Source: Spirochaetota bacterium (lineage in GTDB: Bacteria > Spirochaetota > UBA4802 > UBA5550). From it: a stretch of DNA of 64,000 nucleotides. Of this stretch, positions 1 through 9,492 are shown one piece after another (position 1 is the stretch's first letter; each line of letters starts with the position of its first letter). The stretch lies in the NCBI GenBank assembly GCA_003246895.1, contig QKCL01000048.1, positions 1 to 64,000 of the forward strand, written 5' to 3'. The notes under the pieces are model-generated. The model saw only the letters and a program-made list of their open reading frames with translations. It did no database searches and was not told where the DNA came from. The position numbers and the translations under genes were made by a program.

Positions 1-24
1 ACAAAATATTTCAGGAGATCAAAT

Positions 25-969
25 ATGAAAAGATATATTGCTGCCTTTCTGTTTTCTTTTGCTGTTCTATGTATTACAGAGGCCCGGGCGTCAGTCATGG
101 TTACAACTGACATGGATGCAGAGATAATTGAGGTAGTTTCTCCTCCGGCGGAGAAGGGGGATGTATATTCCTGTACCCTGAAGGTCATGGTGAAAAAAAT
201 ACACTTTGTAGGAGGGGGGCATGTTAGTGATCAGCACCATTATGATTATCTCCTGAACAGGATCACTGAAGCCTCCTTTGAGTTTGAAAATGAATCAGTT
301 AAGGGAATGGTAAAAAAAGGTAATCTGATAGTGGTAAATCTCCATCATGCTTCAGGGCCCAAAAAAAACGGATTCTATAGTTATGACAGGTGGACAATAC
401 TGAGGGAGAGTGTGGATTTTTCAAAACACAAACCTGTACTCTTTGAGAAAAACGGACACTATGGATACATGGACTACAGAGGTAATGTTATCATACGTCC
501 ATGCCTGAAGGATGCCAGAGAATTTCTTGATACCGGAATAGCTGCAGTGAATGACGGATACAGGTGGAGCTATATCAATTATTACGGCTGGTCTCTTGCC
601 GTCGCCTTTGCCGAAAACAACGGCCCCGATGGATTCAGGGAAGGCCTTGCGCGCTGTAAGAACTATGATGATCTTATCGGCTTCATGAATTTGAAGGGGG
701 AAGTTGTAATAAAGGCACGCTTTCATCATGCACTGCCCTTTTCTGAGGGGCTTGCAGCAGTATGCACCGAGTATCAGGAAAAAAGGTGCAGAGACAATGA
801 CTGGAAAATACTGAAGGGCGGAAAGTGGGGGTTCATCAACAAAAAAGGGGAAATTGTGATTGAAGCCAGGTTTTCAGAGGTTTCATCCTTCAAAGGCGGG
901 AAAGCTGTTGTCTATACCATGGATAATAAAAAGGTTGTCATTGACATGCAGGGGAGGATTGTTAAGTGA
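25..969 (+). CDS. Secreted WG-repeat protein
   Basis: A 314-residue protein with a Sec signal peptide (residues 1 to about 22, MKRYIAAFLFSFAVLC then a small-residue cleavage region). The mature part carries WG-type repeats, each an aromatic or glycine start, a turn rich in G/N/K and a short beta strand: around 143-158 (GHYGYMDYRGNVIIRP), 181-190, 217-233 (LIGFMNLKGEVVIKARF) and 267-283 (WGFINKKGEIVIEARF). WG repeats form beta structures thought to bind ligands or proteins at the envelope; no enzyme motif is visible. The start is supported by AGGAG seven bases upstream. It stands alone, with a terminator-like hairpin about 110 bases downstream. The exact role is unknown. Confidence 0.85.
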   Translation: MKRYIAAFLFSFAVLCITEARASVMVTTDMDAEIIEVVSPPAEKGDVYSCTLKVMVKKIHFVGGGHVSDQHHYDYLLNRITEASFEFENESVKGMVKKGNLIVVNLHHASGPKKNGFYSYDRWTILRESVDFSKHKPVLFEKNGHYGYMDYRGNVIIRPCLKDAREFLDTGIAAVNDGYRWSYINYYGWSLAVAFAENNGPDGFREGLARCKNYDDLIGFMNLKGEVVIKARFHHALPFSEGLAAVCTEYQEKRCRDNDWKILKGGKWGFINKKGEIVIEARFSEVSSFKGGKAVVYTMDNKKVVIDMQGRIVK

Positions 970-1409
970 CCCGGCAGGAGGGAGTGCAGTGTGCTGGCTC
1001 AATGGTAGCCCGTTAAGGTGCCATGATCTCCCGTCATATATGAAGCTGTATCTTTTATGGAAAAACTAATGTGTTTTTTAAAGGGCAGGGTATATGCAGG
1101 AGATTTTCTGACCTCTGCCTTTTTCCGGCTGTTCTTTAACAGGTTTTTTAAATTTTAATTGCATAAAGATATTCAATCCGCCATTCAGGAACTTCATTGA
1201 ACCCTGTGCCGGGTAAATGTCCCATGTCTTCTCATGAATGATCACTATTTCAGAAGGAGATCTTCGTTCGCATATTTAAACCATAATTGTAATGAATTAT
1301 TTTACCTGCAGTTAATACATGGAAGCTGCGGGGCATCAAAAAGTACTTTTTAGGAATGTTTTGGAAGTAGAATATCCTGCCTTAATATATATAAAGAAGC
1401 GGGATAATC
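970..1409. other. Intergenic region upstream of the chemoreceptor
   Basis: These 440 bases hold no convincing gene. Besides the terminator candidate at 1080-1124 they contain TGTTCTTTAACA at 1130-1141, which resembles the boxA antitermination motif of rRNA leaders, and an AT-rich stretch (TTAATATATATAAAG) close to the chemoreceptor start that could hold a -10 element. Confidence 0.4.
1080..1124 (+). terminator. Probable terminator after the WG-repeat gene
   Basis: AAAGGGCAG (1080-1088) pairs with CTGCCTTTT (1115-1123) with one G-U pair, and a run of five T ends it. The loop is long (26 bases), so this is a moderate candidate. Confidence 0.45.
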
Positions 1410-3401
1410 ATGAAACGTACATTCTCAAAGGTGCTTGCTGTAGTTTTCGCAACGACTGTTACTGCAGTAATTCTTATCATTTTAACAACAATCTATTTTT
1501 CCTTTAAAGGCTATCTGGAGGCAAACAGCAGACACAATATAGTTCTTGCCTCAAAGCTGACGAATGAAGAGGTGAGGACATGGATTAAGGGTAAGGAGTC
1601 AATTCTTGATAACATAGATTTTATGATTTCAGAAGATCTGAAAAATACTAAAAAAATCCAGAGACTCCTCAGCCAGATTACCAAAAACGACAGGGAAATT
1701 ATCGATATCTATTTTGCTGATATAACTTCTAGATCAACGGGGGGGAGATTCATTGACGGAACCAACTGGACGCCTCCTGCAGCATGGGACTGGCATACAA
1801 GGCCCTGGTGGCAGGCAGCAATAAAGACAGATGAAATTATTTATACTGAACCATACCTTGATGCAATAACCCAAAAGATCGTTATGACCATTGCAAAACG
1901 GGTTAAGGATAACGGGAAAATAATAGGTGTTGCAGGAGTCGATATATTTATTACAAAGATAAATGAAATAGTCTCTTCAAAGAAAGTGTCTGAGAATTCA
2001 AAGACTTTCCTTGTTAATAGGGATGGGTTATTTATAACAAATGATAGTCATGAAAAAATACTCAAAGACAAAATATATTCAATTCCGGAACTGAAGGAGC
2101 TTCAGACAAAGGGTGAATCCGATTTTGACATAGACAATGTTCATGGTATTTTCTATTCGCAGAAAAATGCCGGACTGAACGGATGGAAGTTTGTAAGCTA
2201 CGGCCCATTATCTGATGTTTTTCATCAGCTTTACAGTTTCATATTCATATTGCTGGTTGTAGGTGTAGCAGGAATAATAGGTTCTGTTATTATTTCCATT
2301 CTTCTTACAAGGGGTGTTGGGAAAAACCTCAAGGTATTTAAGAAATCATTTCTGAAACTTACAGAGGGAAGTCTTGGCACTATTAATGAAAAACCTAAGA
2401 CTGTAGAGTTTCATGAAATACAGGGTGCATACAACGATTTCATAGATAATATGACACAGATAATATCAACAATAAAGGATATGTCGCAGAATCTTTCAAC
2501 ATCATCGGAGGAGATGTCCTCGGCCATCTCTTCAATGTCAGACAACACCCAGAGTCAATCAGCCACTGTTGAAGAAATAACAGCGACCATTGAAGAACTG
2601 TCGGCAAATGGAGAGAGCATAGCTTCCAATGCAGATAATCAGGCATCGGACCTTGACAAGCTCAACCATATGATGGTTGGTTTTAATGAATCAATTTCGA
2701 GAATGAGCCATGTGGTCACAGAGGGGATGGTTCTTACCGACAGTATCTCGGCAATAGCAAAGGAGGGTGATGCAAACATACGATTCATGAATGACAGCAT
2801 CGGCAATATTTCAAAGAGTTCAGCCGAGATGACCGGTATAATAAACATTATTAATGATATTTCCGAGCAGATAAATCTGCTTTCTCTCAATGCTGCAATT
2901 GAAGCCGCAAGAGCCGGTGAATCCGGAAGGGGATTTGCTGTTGTGGCAGATGAAATATCGAAACTGGCGGAAGAGACAGCCTCAAGTATTAATGACATAA
3001 ACAGGCTTATAAAGCAGAATGAAGCGGAAATTCAGAAGGGTATGTCCAATGCCCATGAAACTGTTGAATCCCTGCGGGGAATTATTGAGGGGGTCACATC
3101 CATAAACATGAAGATGAGCACCATTAATAGTGAAATGAATGTCAGGCTTGAGGAAAACGGCATAGTAATAAGCCAGGTGGGTACAGTAAAAGTTGAATCG
3201 GAGAATATTAAAAACTCGACCCATCAGCAGCAGATTGCACTTTCGGAAATGGTCAATTCAGTTTCTCTGATTAATGAGCTTTCCCAGTCCAGTGCGTCCG
3301 GAGCGGAGCAGATGTCGGCGAATTCACAGATACTCAGAGAAATGGCGGAACAGCTTAATGAAAGAATAGGGTTCTTTAAAATTTCTGAAAAAAAATCATG
3401 A
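1410..3401 (+). CDS. Methyl-accepting chemotaxis protein with dCache sensor
   Basis: A 663-residue chemoreceptor. Layout: short cytoplasmic start, membrane segment about 9-31, periplasmic dCache-type sensor about 35-270 (contains the typical WYxxA-like segment [12 protein letters not shown] and [18 protein letters not shown]), second membrane segment about 275-303, HAMP-like linker, then the coiled-coil signalling domain about 360-650. The hairpin tip that binds CheA/CheW is intact ([20 protein letters not shown], about 487-506). No CheR-binding pentapeptide is visible at the C-terminus. It senses an unknown small ligand in the periplasm and passes the signal to the chemotaxis kinase, in keeping with the flagellar genes at the other end of the window. 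Confidence 0.93.
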   Translation: MKRTFSKVLAVVFATTVTAVILIILTTIYFSFKGYLEANSRHNIVLASKLTNEEVRTWIKGKESILDNIDFMISEDLKNTKKIQRLLSQITKNDREIIDIYFADITSRSTGGRFIDGTNWTPPAAWDWHTRPWWQAAIKTDEIIYTEPYLDAITQKIVMTIAKRVKDNGKIIGVAGVDIFITKINEIVSSKKVSENSKTFLVNRDGLFITNDSHEKILKDKIYSIPELKELQTKGESDFDIDNVHGIFYSQKNAGLNGWKFVSYGPLSDVFHQLYSFIFILLVVGVAGIIGSVIISILLTRGVGKNLKVFKKSFLKLTEGSLGTINEKPKTVEFHEIQGAYNDFIDNMTQIISTIKDMSQNLSTSSEEMSSAISSMSDNTQSQSATVEEITATIEELSANGESIASNADNQASDLDKLNHMMVGFNESISRMSHVVTEGMVLTDSISAIAKEGDANIRFMNDSIGNISKSSAEMTGIINIINDISEQINLLSLNAAIEAARAGESGRGFAVVADEISKLAEETASSINDINRLIKQNEAEIQKGMSNAHETVESLRGIIEGVTSINMKMSTINSEMNVRLEENGIVISQVGTVKVESENIKNSTHQQQIALSEMVNSVSLINELSQSSASGAEQMSANSQILREMAEQLNERIGFFKISEKKS

Positions 3402-3410
3402 GTCGAACCT

Positions 3411-3451
3411 GTAATCATGTTATCCCTTAATCAGGGGGATAACATGATTAC
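3411..3451. terminator. Perfect 16-bp hairpin after the chemoreceptor
   Basis: GTAATCATGTTATCCC (3411-3426) and its exact reverse complement (3436-3451) flank a 9-base loop, starting ten bases after the stop codon. There is no T run, so it may terminate with a helper factor or stabilise the mRNA end. Confidence 0.6.
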
Positions 3452-3699
3452 CTTCAGAATAATCCCTGCCGAATACCTTCTCCATCTTCATGAATAAAAA
3501 ACTCTGCAGCTATAATAGCTGTGTCTGAAATTATTCCGGATATCTGCTTTCCGGAACTGATAAAAATCAACAAATAACATCTTTAAATTCAGTATGTATA
3601 AAACACAATTTTATGGAAATCCCCTGGTCTGTTCATTATATTTACCACTAGCGCCTGTTTCGATAAATTCTTGGAGAAAGAACTGCCTGGAAAATAACA

Positions 3700-5493
3700 A
3701 TGAAGAATTTTACTTTAAAACAGCTTTTCTTTGTTATAGTATTATTTGAAATTTTACTGATGATATTGATTGTATTTTTTCTGATGAAAAATATATCCAT
3801 TATAAGAGAACTGGTCGTTGCCGAAAAGAACAGGTTTTACATGAACCAGGCTGCAGTAAACCTGAAACAGAGTTCAGATGATTTAACCCGTTTTGCAAGA
3901 CTCTATGTTGTCACAGGTAAAAGAGAGTATCTTGAAAATTTTTATGAAGTCCTTAATGTGCGGAACGGGAATGGACTTAGTTCAAAAAAAAATGACAAAT
4001 CACACGGGCATAATGCCGGTTCCTCCGGCAAAGGGATTGATTCTACGGAATCCCCAAAGTCATTCCTGTCCATCGTTCATTCTCTTCCATGTACAGATGA
4101 AGAGAGGAAACTTCTCTGCCTGTCTCTGAATAAATCTGATGCACTTGTAAATACCGAAGAAAGGGCATTCTCCATAATCAAAAAACTATTGAGGCGTGCC
4201 CCGTTGGAACATTCACCGGAAAAAGGTTCCGGTTTTAAATATGCACTGGGCCTTGTCCACGGCCATGAATATCTGAAGGCAAAAGAAAGAATAATGGTGC
4301 CACTAAACATGTTCACAGTGAGTATGAACAGGCGTACCCTGGATAGAATAAATAATCTGAACCGGAATCTCGTGAAATATGGGGATGTTTTCAAAACTGT
4401 TTTGGGAATCTTTATAGTCTATAATCTTTTTATTCTTATGTTGCTTCACCGGCGTGTCATAAAACCTCTTTTGAATATAACCGGGCAGATAAAGAGTATC
4501 AGTGCTTCCGATTTCGGGCATTACTGCCATATAAACTGCGGCAGATCGGACAGGAATGATGAGATAGGGATACTGGTGAATGAATTTAATCACCTGCATT
4601 CTGAAATTTCAGAAAGAACAGAGATGCTTGAACAGTCATATGAAAAGGTTATGGATCTGCACCGTGTCATAGATAATTATATAATTATCTCAGAGACCGA
4701 CATAGATGGCACAATCATTTATGCCTCTGATGCCTTCTGCAGAATTTCCGGATATTCAAAGGATGAACTGCTGGGGCAGAATCATAGAATTGTCCAGCAT
4801 TCGGATACGCCGCAGGAATTCTTTGTAAACATGTGGGAAACCATTTCCTCCGGGAAGGTCTGGAAGGGGCAGCTAAAAAACAGAAACAGGAACGGCAATG
4901 AATACTGGGTAGATGCGGTCATAGAACCTGTTCTAAACAGGAATGGGCAGATTTGCGGATACAGAAGTATACGCATAGATGTTGATGACAAGAAGAGAAT
5001 TGAATATCTTTCTGTCACTGACAAGCTGACCGGGCTTTATAACCGTTTGAAACTTGATGAGGTTTTTCAGTACGAACTCGAGAGGTCAGGCCGTTATGAA
5101 AATTCATTTTCTGTTATTCTCATTGATGTGGACAAGTTTAAATCTGTAAATGATGCCTATGGCCATCAGGCCGGTGATGTAGTTCTGTGCGGCATTGCAG
5201 ATATCATAAAACAAAATGTCCGGGTAATAGACACAGCCGGAAGATGGGGAGGGGAGGAGTTTCTGATACTCTGCCCGGAAACTGATAATGAACAGGCATT
5301 TGTCATTGCTGAAAAACTCAGGATTTTTATTGAATCATTCACCTTTGCCGGTGTCGGGAAGAGAACCGCGAGTTTCGGCATAGCATCATATACAGAAGGA
5401 GACACAAAGGAGAGTATAATGTACAGGGCTGATATGGCTCTGTACAGCTCTAAGAAGAACGGCAGGAACCGGGTCTCCTTCGCAGACCGTTAA
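3700..5493 (+). CDS. Membrane-bound PAS-GGDEF diguanylate cyclase
   Basis: A 597-residue enzyme that would make the second messenger cyclic di-GMP. Order: membrane helix about 7-29, periplasmic sensor about 30-228 with an unusual hydrophilic insert near residue 90-115 (rich in S, G, K, N), second helix about 232-253, HAMP about 253-310, PAS about 325-440, GGDEF about 443-595. The active-site signature reads RWGGEEF, so the cyclase should be active, and RVID a few residues before it fits the RxxD inhibitory site for product feedback. The HAMP joins helix 2 directly. The start has only a weak ribosome site. It appears to be a single-gene unit. Confidence 0.92.
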   Translation: MKNFTLKQLFFVIVLFEILLMILIVFFLMKNISIIRELVVAEKNRFYMNQAAVNLKQSSDDLTRFARLYVVTGKREYLENFYEVLNVRNGNGLSSKKNDKSHGHNAGSSGKGIDSTESPKSFLSIVHSLPCTDEERKLLCLSLNKSDALVNTEERAFSIIKKLLRRAPLEHSPEKGSGFKYALGLVHGHEYLKAKERIMVPLNMFTVSMNRRTLDRINNLNRNLVKYGDVFKTVLGIFIVYNLFILMLLHRRVIKPLLNITGQIKSISASDFGHYCHINCGRSDRNDEIGILVNEFNHLHSEISERTEMLEQSYEKVMDLHRVIDNYIIISETDIDGTIIYASDAFCRISGYSKDELLGQNHRIVQHSDTPQEFFVNMWETISSGKVWKGQLKNRNRNGNEYWVDAVIEPVLNRNGQICGYRSIRIDVDDKKRIEYLSVTDKLTGLYNRLKLDEVFQYELERSGRYENSFSVILIDVDKFKSVNDAYGHQAGDVVLCGIADIIKQNVRVIDTAGRWGGEEFLILCPETDNEQAFVIAEKLRIFIESFTFAGVGKRTASFGIASYTEGDTKESIMYRADMALYSSKKNGRNRVSFADR

Positions 5494-5762
5494 TGCTGTA
5501 ATTTGAAGAACAGAATAATCTTTTTGTGTCAAGGCCTGCCACATCTCCAACAAAAAAATGGAATTTTAGGGAGTTTCCTGCAGACAATACCGGCGTGCAT
5601 GAATAAATATCGGTATATCTTTATGGGGGGAGATTTGATTTATTCTTTTCCGGCGATTTTATCTGCGGCTGTAGTCCTTTCTGAATAATATTTACTTTAC
5701 ATTAAAGTTCATGGTCAGAAAAATAGTGTTATCCTGAATGATGAATATGAAAGAGGAGCCCC

Positions 5763-6236
5763 ATGAACAGTTCTGAAATCCATAAAAGTGAAACTGATAT
5801 ACGAATTACAAAATGTGACGAGATCCGCAAAACCGGAATGCTTCCATATGCCGAGAGATTCGAAAGAACCCACAAACCCGGAGAGATAGAATTTCTGCCG
5901 GAAGGAACAGCTAATATATGCACGGCAGGGAGAATAGTATCTGTCCGTTCTTTCGGCAAACTCACATTTATACGCCTTTTCGATGAGTCAGGGAACGTAC
6001 AGGTGGCTCTTCAGAAGAATGATATAGGAGAGGGACTTGAACTTTTCAGCAAACTTGCGGATAACGGAGATTTTGTCGGAGTAAAGGGGACTGTCTTTAT
6101 AACCCGGACCGGTGAAAAAAGCATCAATGCGCTTCATTGGACAATGCTCAGTAAAACCATACGTCCCCTTCCTGAAAAATTTCACGGACTCAGTGACGAG
6201 GAAAACAGGTTGAGGAACCCTACCTTGATCTCATAA
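5763..6236 (+). CDS. lysS: LysRS N-terminal fragment (tRNA-binding OB fold)
   Basis: The 157-residue upstream fragment. Residues about 55-145 form the anticodon-binding OB fold (AGRIVSVRSFGKLTFIRLFD, then VQVALQK and GDFVGVKG), as in bacterial class II LysRS. The last residues (NPTLIS) come from the shifted frame. Start: ATG preceded by GAGGAG. Alone this piece cannot charge tRNA. The presence of the OB fold also shows that the gene is LysRS rather than the EF-P modifying paralogue EpmA, which lacks it. Confidence 0.8.
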   Translation: MNSSEIHKSETDIRITKCDEIRKTGMLPYAERFERTHKPGEIEFLPEGTANICTAGRIVSVRSFGKLTFIRLFDESGNVQVALQKNDIGEGLELFSKLADNGDFVGVKGTVFITRTGEKSINALHWTMLSKTIRPLPEKFHGLSDEENRLRNPTLIS

Positions 6237-6250
6237 CTTCACAGGAGACA

Positions 6251-7243
6251 ATGGAGAGATTCAGGACCAGAAGCGGCATAATAAAAAACATAAGGTCATA
6301 TTTTGAGGATAACGGATTTACTGAAATTGATACGCCGGTTCTGACAAACAAGGCAAGCGGCGCCATGGCAAAACCTTTTGTTACCCACCATAATGCTCTT
6401 GATATCGATATCTTCATGCGGATTGCCCCGGAGACATACCTGAAAAGGGCCATAGCCGGCGGATTTGACCGTGTCTATGAATTTGCAAGATGTTTCAGAA
6501 ATGAGGGCCTTGATCCGTCCCATCTTCCTGATTTTACACTCCTTGAGTATTATGCGTCATACTGGAATTATGAAGACAACATGGATTTTACAGAGAAACT
6601 CATAAAGCATCTTCTGCAGTCGGTTAAGGGTTTACTGTCTGTTACATACTGCGGAAAAGAACTATCCTTTGACGGCAACTGGCCGAGAATCACATTCAGG
6701 GACCTTATACTAAGGGATTGCGGCATTGACATTCAGTCTGTTTCAAGTGCCGAAGAACTTCTTTCAGAGATAAAAGACAGGGGAATTACTCTTGAGGCTT
6801 CGGGGCGTATATCGGAATGCGGCCTGGGTACACTTTTTGATCTGCTATACAAAAAGGTTTCACGTCCATTGATTACGGACCCCATATTTGTCACTCAGCA
6901 CCCGGTTGAACTCTCTCCATTGGCCAGAAGAAATGATTCAGACAGCGGTGTCACAGACCGTTTTCAGCTTGTAGTAAACGGCTGGGAGATAGTGAACGCA
7001 TATTCTGAACTTGTTGATCCCCGCGAACAGGAAGCAAGGTTTGCTGAACAGATCAGGGCAAGGGAGGCGGGAGATACTGAAGCAATGGAAATTGACAATG
7101 ATTTTCTCACAGCCATGGAATACGGCATGCCTCCAATGTCCGGAGCGGGTATAGGAATTGACCGTCTCGCAGCCCTTTTGACAGATGCAGAAACCCTGAG
7201 GGATGTTGTACTTTTTCCGCTCATGAAGCCGAATTCGAATTAG
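6251..7243 (+). CDS. lysS: LysRS catalytic fragment
   Basis: The 330-residue downstream fragment carries the class II aminoacyl-tRNA synthetase core: motif 1 region (FEDNGFTEIDTPVL), motif 2 (EFARCFRNEG), the LysRS block LVVNGWEIVNAYSELVDPRE and motif 3 (GAGIGIDRLAALL), ending with the usual VLFPLMKP. The ATG at 6251 is internal to the ancestral gene and has no good ribosome site; translation would need reinitiation after the stop at 6234. Some spirochaetes (Borrelia, Treponema) use an unrelated class I LysRS, so a second enzyme elsewhere in the genome could tolerate loss of this one. Confidence 0.8.
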   Translation: MERFRTRSGIIKNIRSYFEDNGFTEIDTPVLTNKASGAMAKPFVTHHNALDIDIFMRIAPETYLKRAIAGGFDRVYEFARCFRNEGLDPSHLPDFTLLEYYASYWNYEDNMDFTEKLIKHLLQSVKGLLSVTYCGKELSFDGNWPRITFRDLILRDCGIDIQSVSSAEELLSEIKDRGITLEASGRISECGLGTLFDLLYKKVSRPLITDPIFVTQHPVELSPLARRNDSDSGVTDRFQLVVNGWEIVNAYSELVDPREQEARFAEQIRAREAGDTEAMEIDNDFLTAMEYGMPPMSGAGIGIDRLAALLTDAETLRDVVLFPLMKPNSN

Positions 7244-7264
7244 GAAGATGCTGGTTTGGGGAAT

Positions 7265-7337
7265 TGGGTTGCCCGGGGCTCGAACCCGGGACCTACTGAT
7301 TAAGAGTCAGTTGCTCTACCAGTTGAGCTAGCAACCC
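7265..7337 (-). tRNA. tRNA-Lys (anticodon CUU)
   Basis: The minus strand folds as a full cloverleaf of 73 bases: acceptor GGGTTGC/GCAACCC, D arm GCTC..GAGC, anticodon stem ACTGA/TCAGT with loop CTCTTAA (anticodon CTT), T arm CCGGG-TTCGAGC-CCCGG, discriminator A. CCA is not encoded. It lies 21 bases beyond the end of the lysyl-tRNA synthetase gene, in convergent direction, so the substrate tRNA and its enzyme are neighbours. Confidence 0.95.
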
Positions 7338-7540
7338 TGTATTGAAGCCTCGGAGAATCTTTAATGGCTTTTACACACCCATGATGACTCTGAAACTGGT
7401 ACACAAAATAATATACCTGCAGTAAAAATCAATAAAAATAATATTTATATTAAATATATTTATTCCCTAACGTTTGTTTCCTTGAAGTCATCGCGGGGAA
7501 GGTTTCAGTATGGATCTTGTGTCCGGGTTCGTACCATTTC

Positions 7541-7945
7541 TCAATAAAAGTTTAAATCGGCTTTAACTTTCATTTTTATTACTCCCTGTATGTTCATGTT
7601 CGAAATATCAACATGGATCAGGGCTTTATAACCCTTTTCGAAATATCCCAGGAGTATTTCCCTGTGAATTTTTCCATTATTATCTTTATAGTTCAGGTAC
7701 ATGGAGTTTTCGCCAAAATCTTCAGTGGGTTTTATCTTTACTTTGACTGTACTTTCAGGAGGAATGTCAGGAACTGAAATCTCTTTCGTTGTTTTTTCGT
7801 AGCTTATGGTGAGGCCGGTAATCTTATGCCCTGTCCTGTTTTTTAAGATTATTAAAAAGTCATAACCGTTCCTGTTTGCACAAGAAGAGATAAGGCATAT
7901 ACATGAAAGAAATATAATTATTGGTTTCAGTTTATTCTTCCTCAT
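7541..7945 (-). CDS. Small predicted lipoprotein
   Basis: A 134-residue protein with a lipoprotein signal peptide: basic start, hydrophobic stretch about 8-20, lipobox LISSC with Cys22 as the acylated residue. The rest alternates short polar beta-strand-like segments and has no motif I recognise. Its start overlaps the end of the small gene at 7932-8105 by 14 bases, which points to an operon read leftwards (8447 to 7541). It probably sits in the envelope. Function unknown. Confidence 0.7.
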   Translation of the reverse strand: MRKNKLKPIIIFLSCICLISSCANRNGYDFLIILKNRTGHKITGLTISYEKTTKEISVPDIPPESTVKVKIKPTEDFGENSMYLNYKDNNGKIHREILLGYFEKGYKALIHVDISNMNIQGVIKMKVKADLNFY

Positions 7946-8105
7946 CTTTCTGTTCCTCTTTCTCTTCGATATCTGAATTCAGACTTTCCCGGAATTCCCT
8001 CTTGTTGACCTGCCGGTTGCCGATGTAATAAATGAATCCTTCACCGTTGTATTTTTTACAGCCGGGACTGTTGCCGCATGTGCAGTGTTTTTTGTGTTCG
8101 TCCAT
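7932..8105 (-). CDS. Small Cys/His-rich protein (57 residues)
   Basis: An open frame of 57 residues beginning MDEHKKHCTCGNSPGCKKYN. The C-x-C-x5-C pattern with nearby histidines may bind a metal, and the C-terminus is strongly acidic (SDIEEKEEQKDEEE). It fills the gap between two genes of the same strand, overlaps the lipoprotein start by 14 bases and follows the 8127-8447 gene by 21 bases, so it fits an operon. No strong ribosome site is visible. Function unknown; the call rests on context and composition. Confidence 0.5.
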   Translation of the reverse strand: MDEHKKHCTCGNSPGCKKYNGEGFIYYIGNRQVNKREFRESLNSDIEEKEEQKDEEE

Positions 8106-8126
8106 GAACCATGGAACTTGACTGCA

Positions 8127-8447
8127 TTATTCTACATCAAAATTATCACGTTTGTCACCAATGACAATTATTGATTGATGAATAACTCTTATAAGTTCAT
8201 CTTTTTCAAGAGTGTCTTTTTTGTTTTTTTTGCAGTATTTTAAAATACATTCAATGGAATAATCACGCTGATCCTTTGCCGTTTGCCTTAATGCGCCGGC
8301 AATATCACGTTTAATATGGAAACCGCTGACGTGTATCAGTTTTACGATCCATTCCAGTCTTATCCATGTCTTTTTCTGCATTTCTGCGATTATCTTGTCA
8401 GTTTGACTTCTGTAATAATCAGGCTTCATGCTTGGTTTTTCTTCCAT
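8127..8447 (-). CDS. Hypothetical protein, first gene of a small operon
   Basis: A 106-residue soluble, helix-rich protein with mixed charge, no signal peptide and no motif I recognise. It contains the segment IRLEWIVKLIHVSGFHIKRD, and a lysine-rich stretch (CKKNKKDTLEKDE) near residue 75. It appears to lead the three-gene leftward cluster with the Cys/His protein and the lipoprotein. Function unknown. Confidence 0.6.
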   Translation of the reverse strand: MEEKPSMKPDYYRSQTDKIIAEMQKKTWIRLEWIVKLIHVSGFHIKRDIAGALRQTAKDQRDYSIECILKYCKKNKKDTLEKDELIRVIHQSIIVIGDKRDNFDVE

Positions 8448-8750
8448 GTTGCATACCTTTACTCATTATACTCAATCCAGTGGACACTCTGTTAAGCAAC
8501 TTTTATTTCAAAACCATCAGGTCTTTTTAAAAATCTGTGAATGATGAGATCCGAACTAATTATATAATACCTGTAAATATTCAAATATCAAGTTTTACTT
8601 TAATATAAATTCCGGTGTATGTGTTCTACTTTATTTTACGAATCAATATATCTATAGAGGTTTCTCCAAAACTTATGTTGCAATCCATGGTACGGATCAG
8701 AATTTATCCGGTTAAAAATTATATGTCTGTTCTCTGCAAACAGATAATCA
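8448..8750. other. Intergenic region, nothing recognised
   Basis: About 300 AT-rich bases between two leftward genes. I see no gene, no strong hairpin and no clear promoter consensus. Confidence 0.4.
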
Positions 8751-9353
8751 TTAACAGATATTTTCAAGGGCAGTCCTGATACGTAAAATCAGAGTCTGCT
8801 CCTGTTCCGGAATAATCTCAAGATATTCCTTTGCTATTGCTGCAATTTCACGTTCATAGGCCTCTTCTCGTTCCCTGTATACTTCGGCAACGAGAAGCGA
8901 ATTTTTTTTCTCCAGAATATCCAGTGCCTCCTTTATGATAACAGATGTCTTTCCCCTGAGGAATGCCAGTTCCTTTTCTACACCCTTTCTGAACCTGTCC
9001 CGAGTTTCGGAATAAAATTCAGGTTCCATCAGGGCTCTCTGATTCAGATACTCCAGGTCTATAAGAAGCAGTCTGTGGACGTCTATGTATTTCATAGGGG
9101 ATATGGAACGGTACAGGGAGGTGGACATTGCGTCGTCGCTTCCGCCAGGCTCCCACTGGCAGTATAGATAGAAAGACGCGCAGCGGGGACACTTGAGAAT
9201 TTTTCTGTCAGCACTGATTCTGTAGTAGTATTCAAGATCCTCATTGGGGGGTACGAGTTTTTCCGCAGACCCGGGAAGGGAATAGTCCGCGGTTTCAATA
9301 TATTCCTCAAGACCCGAGCATACCGGGCATTTTTCAGTACCTGCAGATTTCAT
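8751..9353 (-). CDS. Hypothetical protein with an N-terminal zinc-ribbon-like motif
   Basis: A 200-residue protein. CPVC near residue 9-12 and CPRC near residue 56-59 suggest a four-cysteine zinc site, as in rubredoxin-like or zinc-ribbon folds. The remaining two thirds are predicted helical and rich in charged residues (KKNSLLVAEVYREREEAYER), likely a coiled coil. There is no signal peptide. The gene stands alone. I do not recognise the family. Confidence 0.7.
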   Translation of the reverse strand: MKSAGTEKCPVCSGLEEYIETADYSLPGSAEKLVPPNEDLEYYYRISADRKILKCPRCASFYLYCQWEPGGSDDAMSTSLYRSISPMKYIDVHRLLLIDLEYLNQRALMEPEFYSETRDRFRKGVEKELAFLRGKTSVIIKEALDILEKKNSLLVAEVYREREEAYEREIAAIAKEYLEIIPEQEQTLILRIRTALENIC

Positions 9354-9492
9354 TTCTCTATCTCCTGCATATTAATATGCCTATAAAACATGAATAAGTT
9401 ATATTAATTTCCGCAATCAACTGCATAAGAAATCATGTCTGCCCTGTGATATTGTTTATTGAAATATTGAAAGTCTGTTATTAATCTTTATC

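Larger units (their letters stand above)
5763..7243 (+). pseudogene. lysS: lysS, class II lysyl-tRNA synthetase, frameshifted
   Basis: Read as a whole this is one class II LysRS gene of about 493 codons. The first frame gives RPLPEKFHGLSDEENRLRN and then leaves the family pattern; the other frame continues at once with YLDLITSQETMERFRTRS, the usual LysRS sequence after R-x-R-x-R. One missing base in AACCCTACC (6216-6224), for example CGC shortened to CC, explains the break. Either the gene is a recent pseudogene or the base was lost in sequencing. Both halves are otherwise well preserved, which favours a very recent change or an error. Confidence 0.85.

Noticed and set aside
5503-5688. 61-codon frame after the diguanylate cyclase
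   Set aside because: No ribosome site, atypical composition and no neighbour context.
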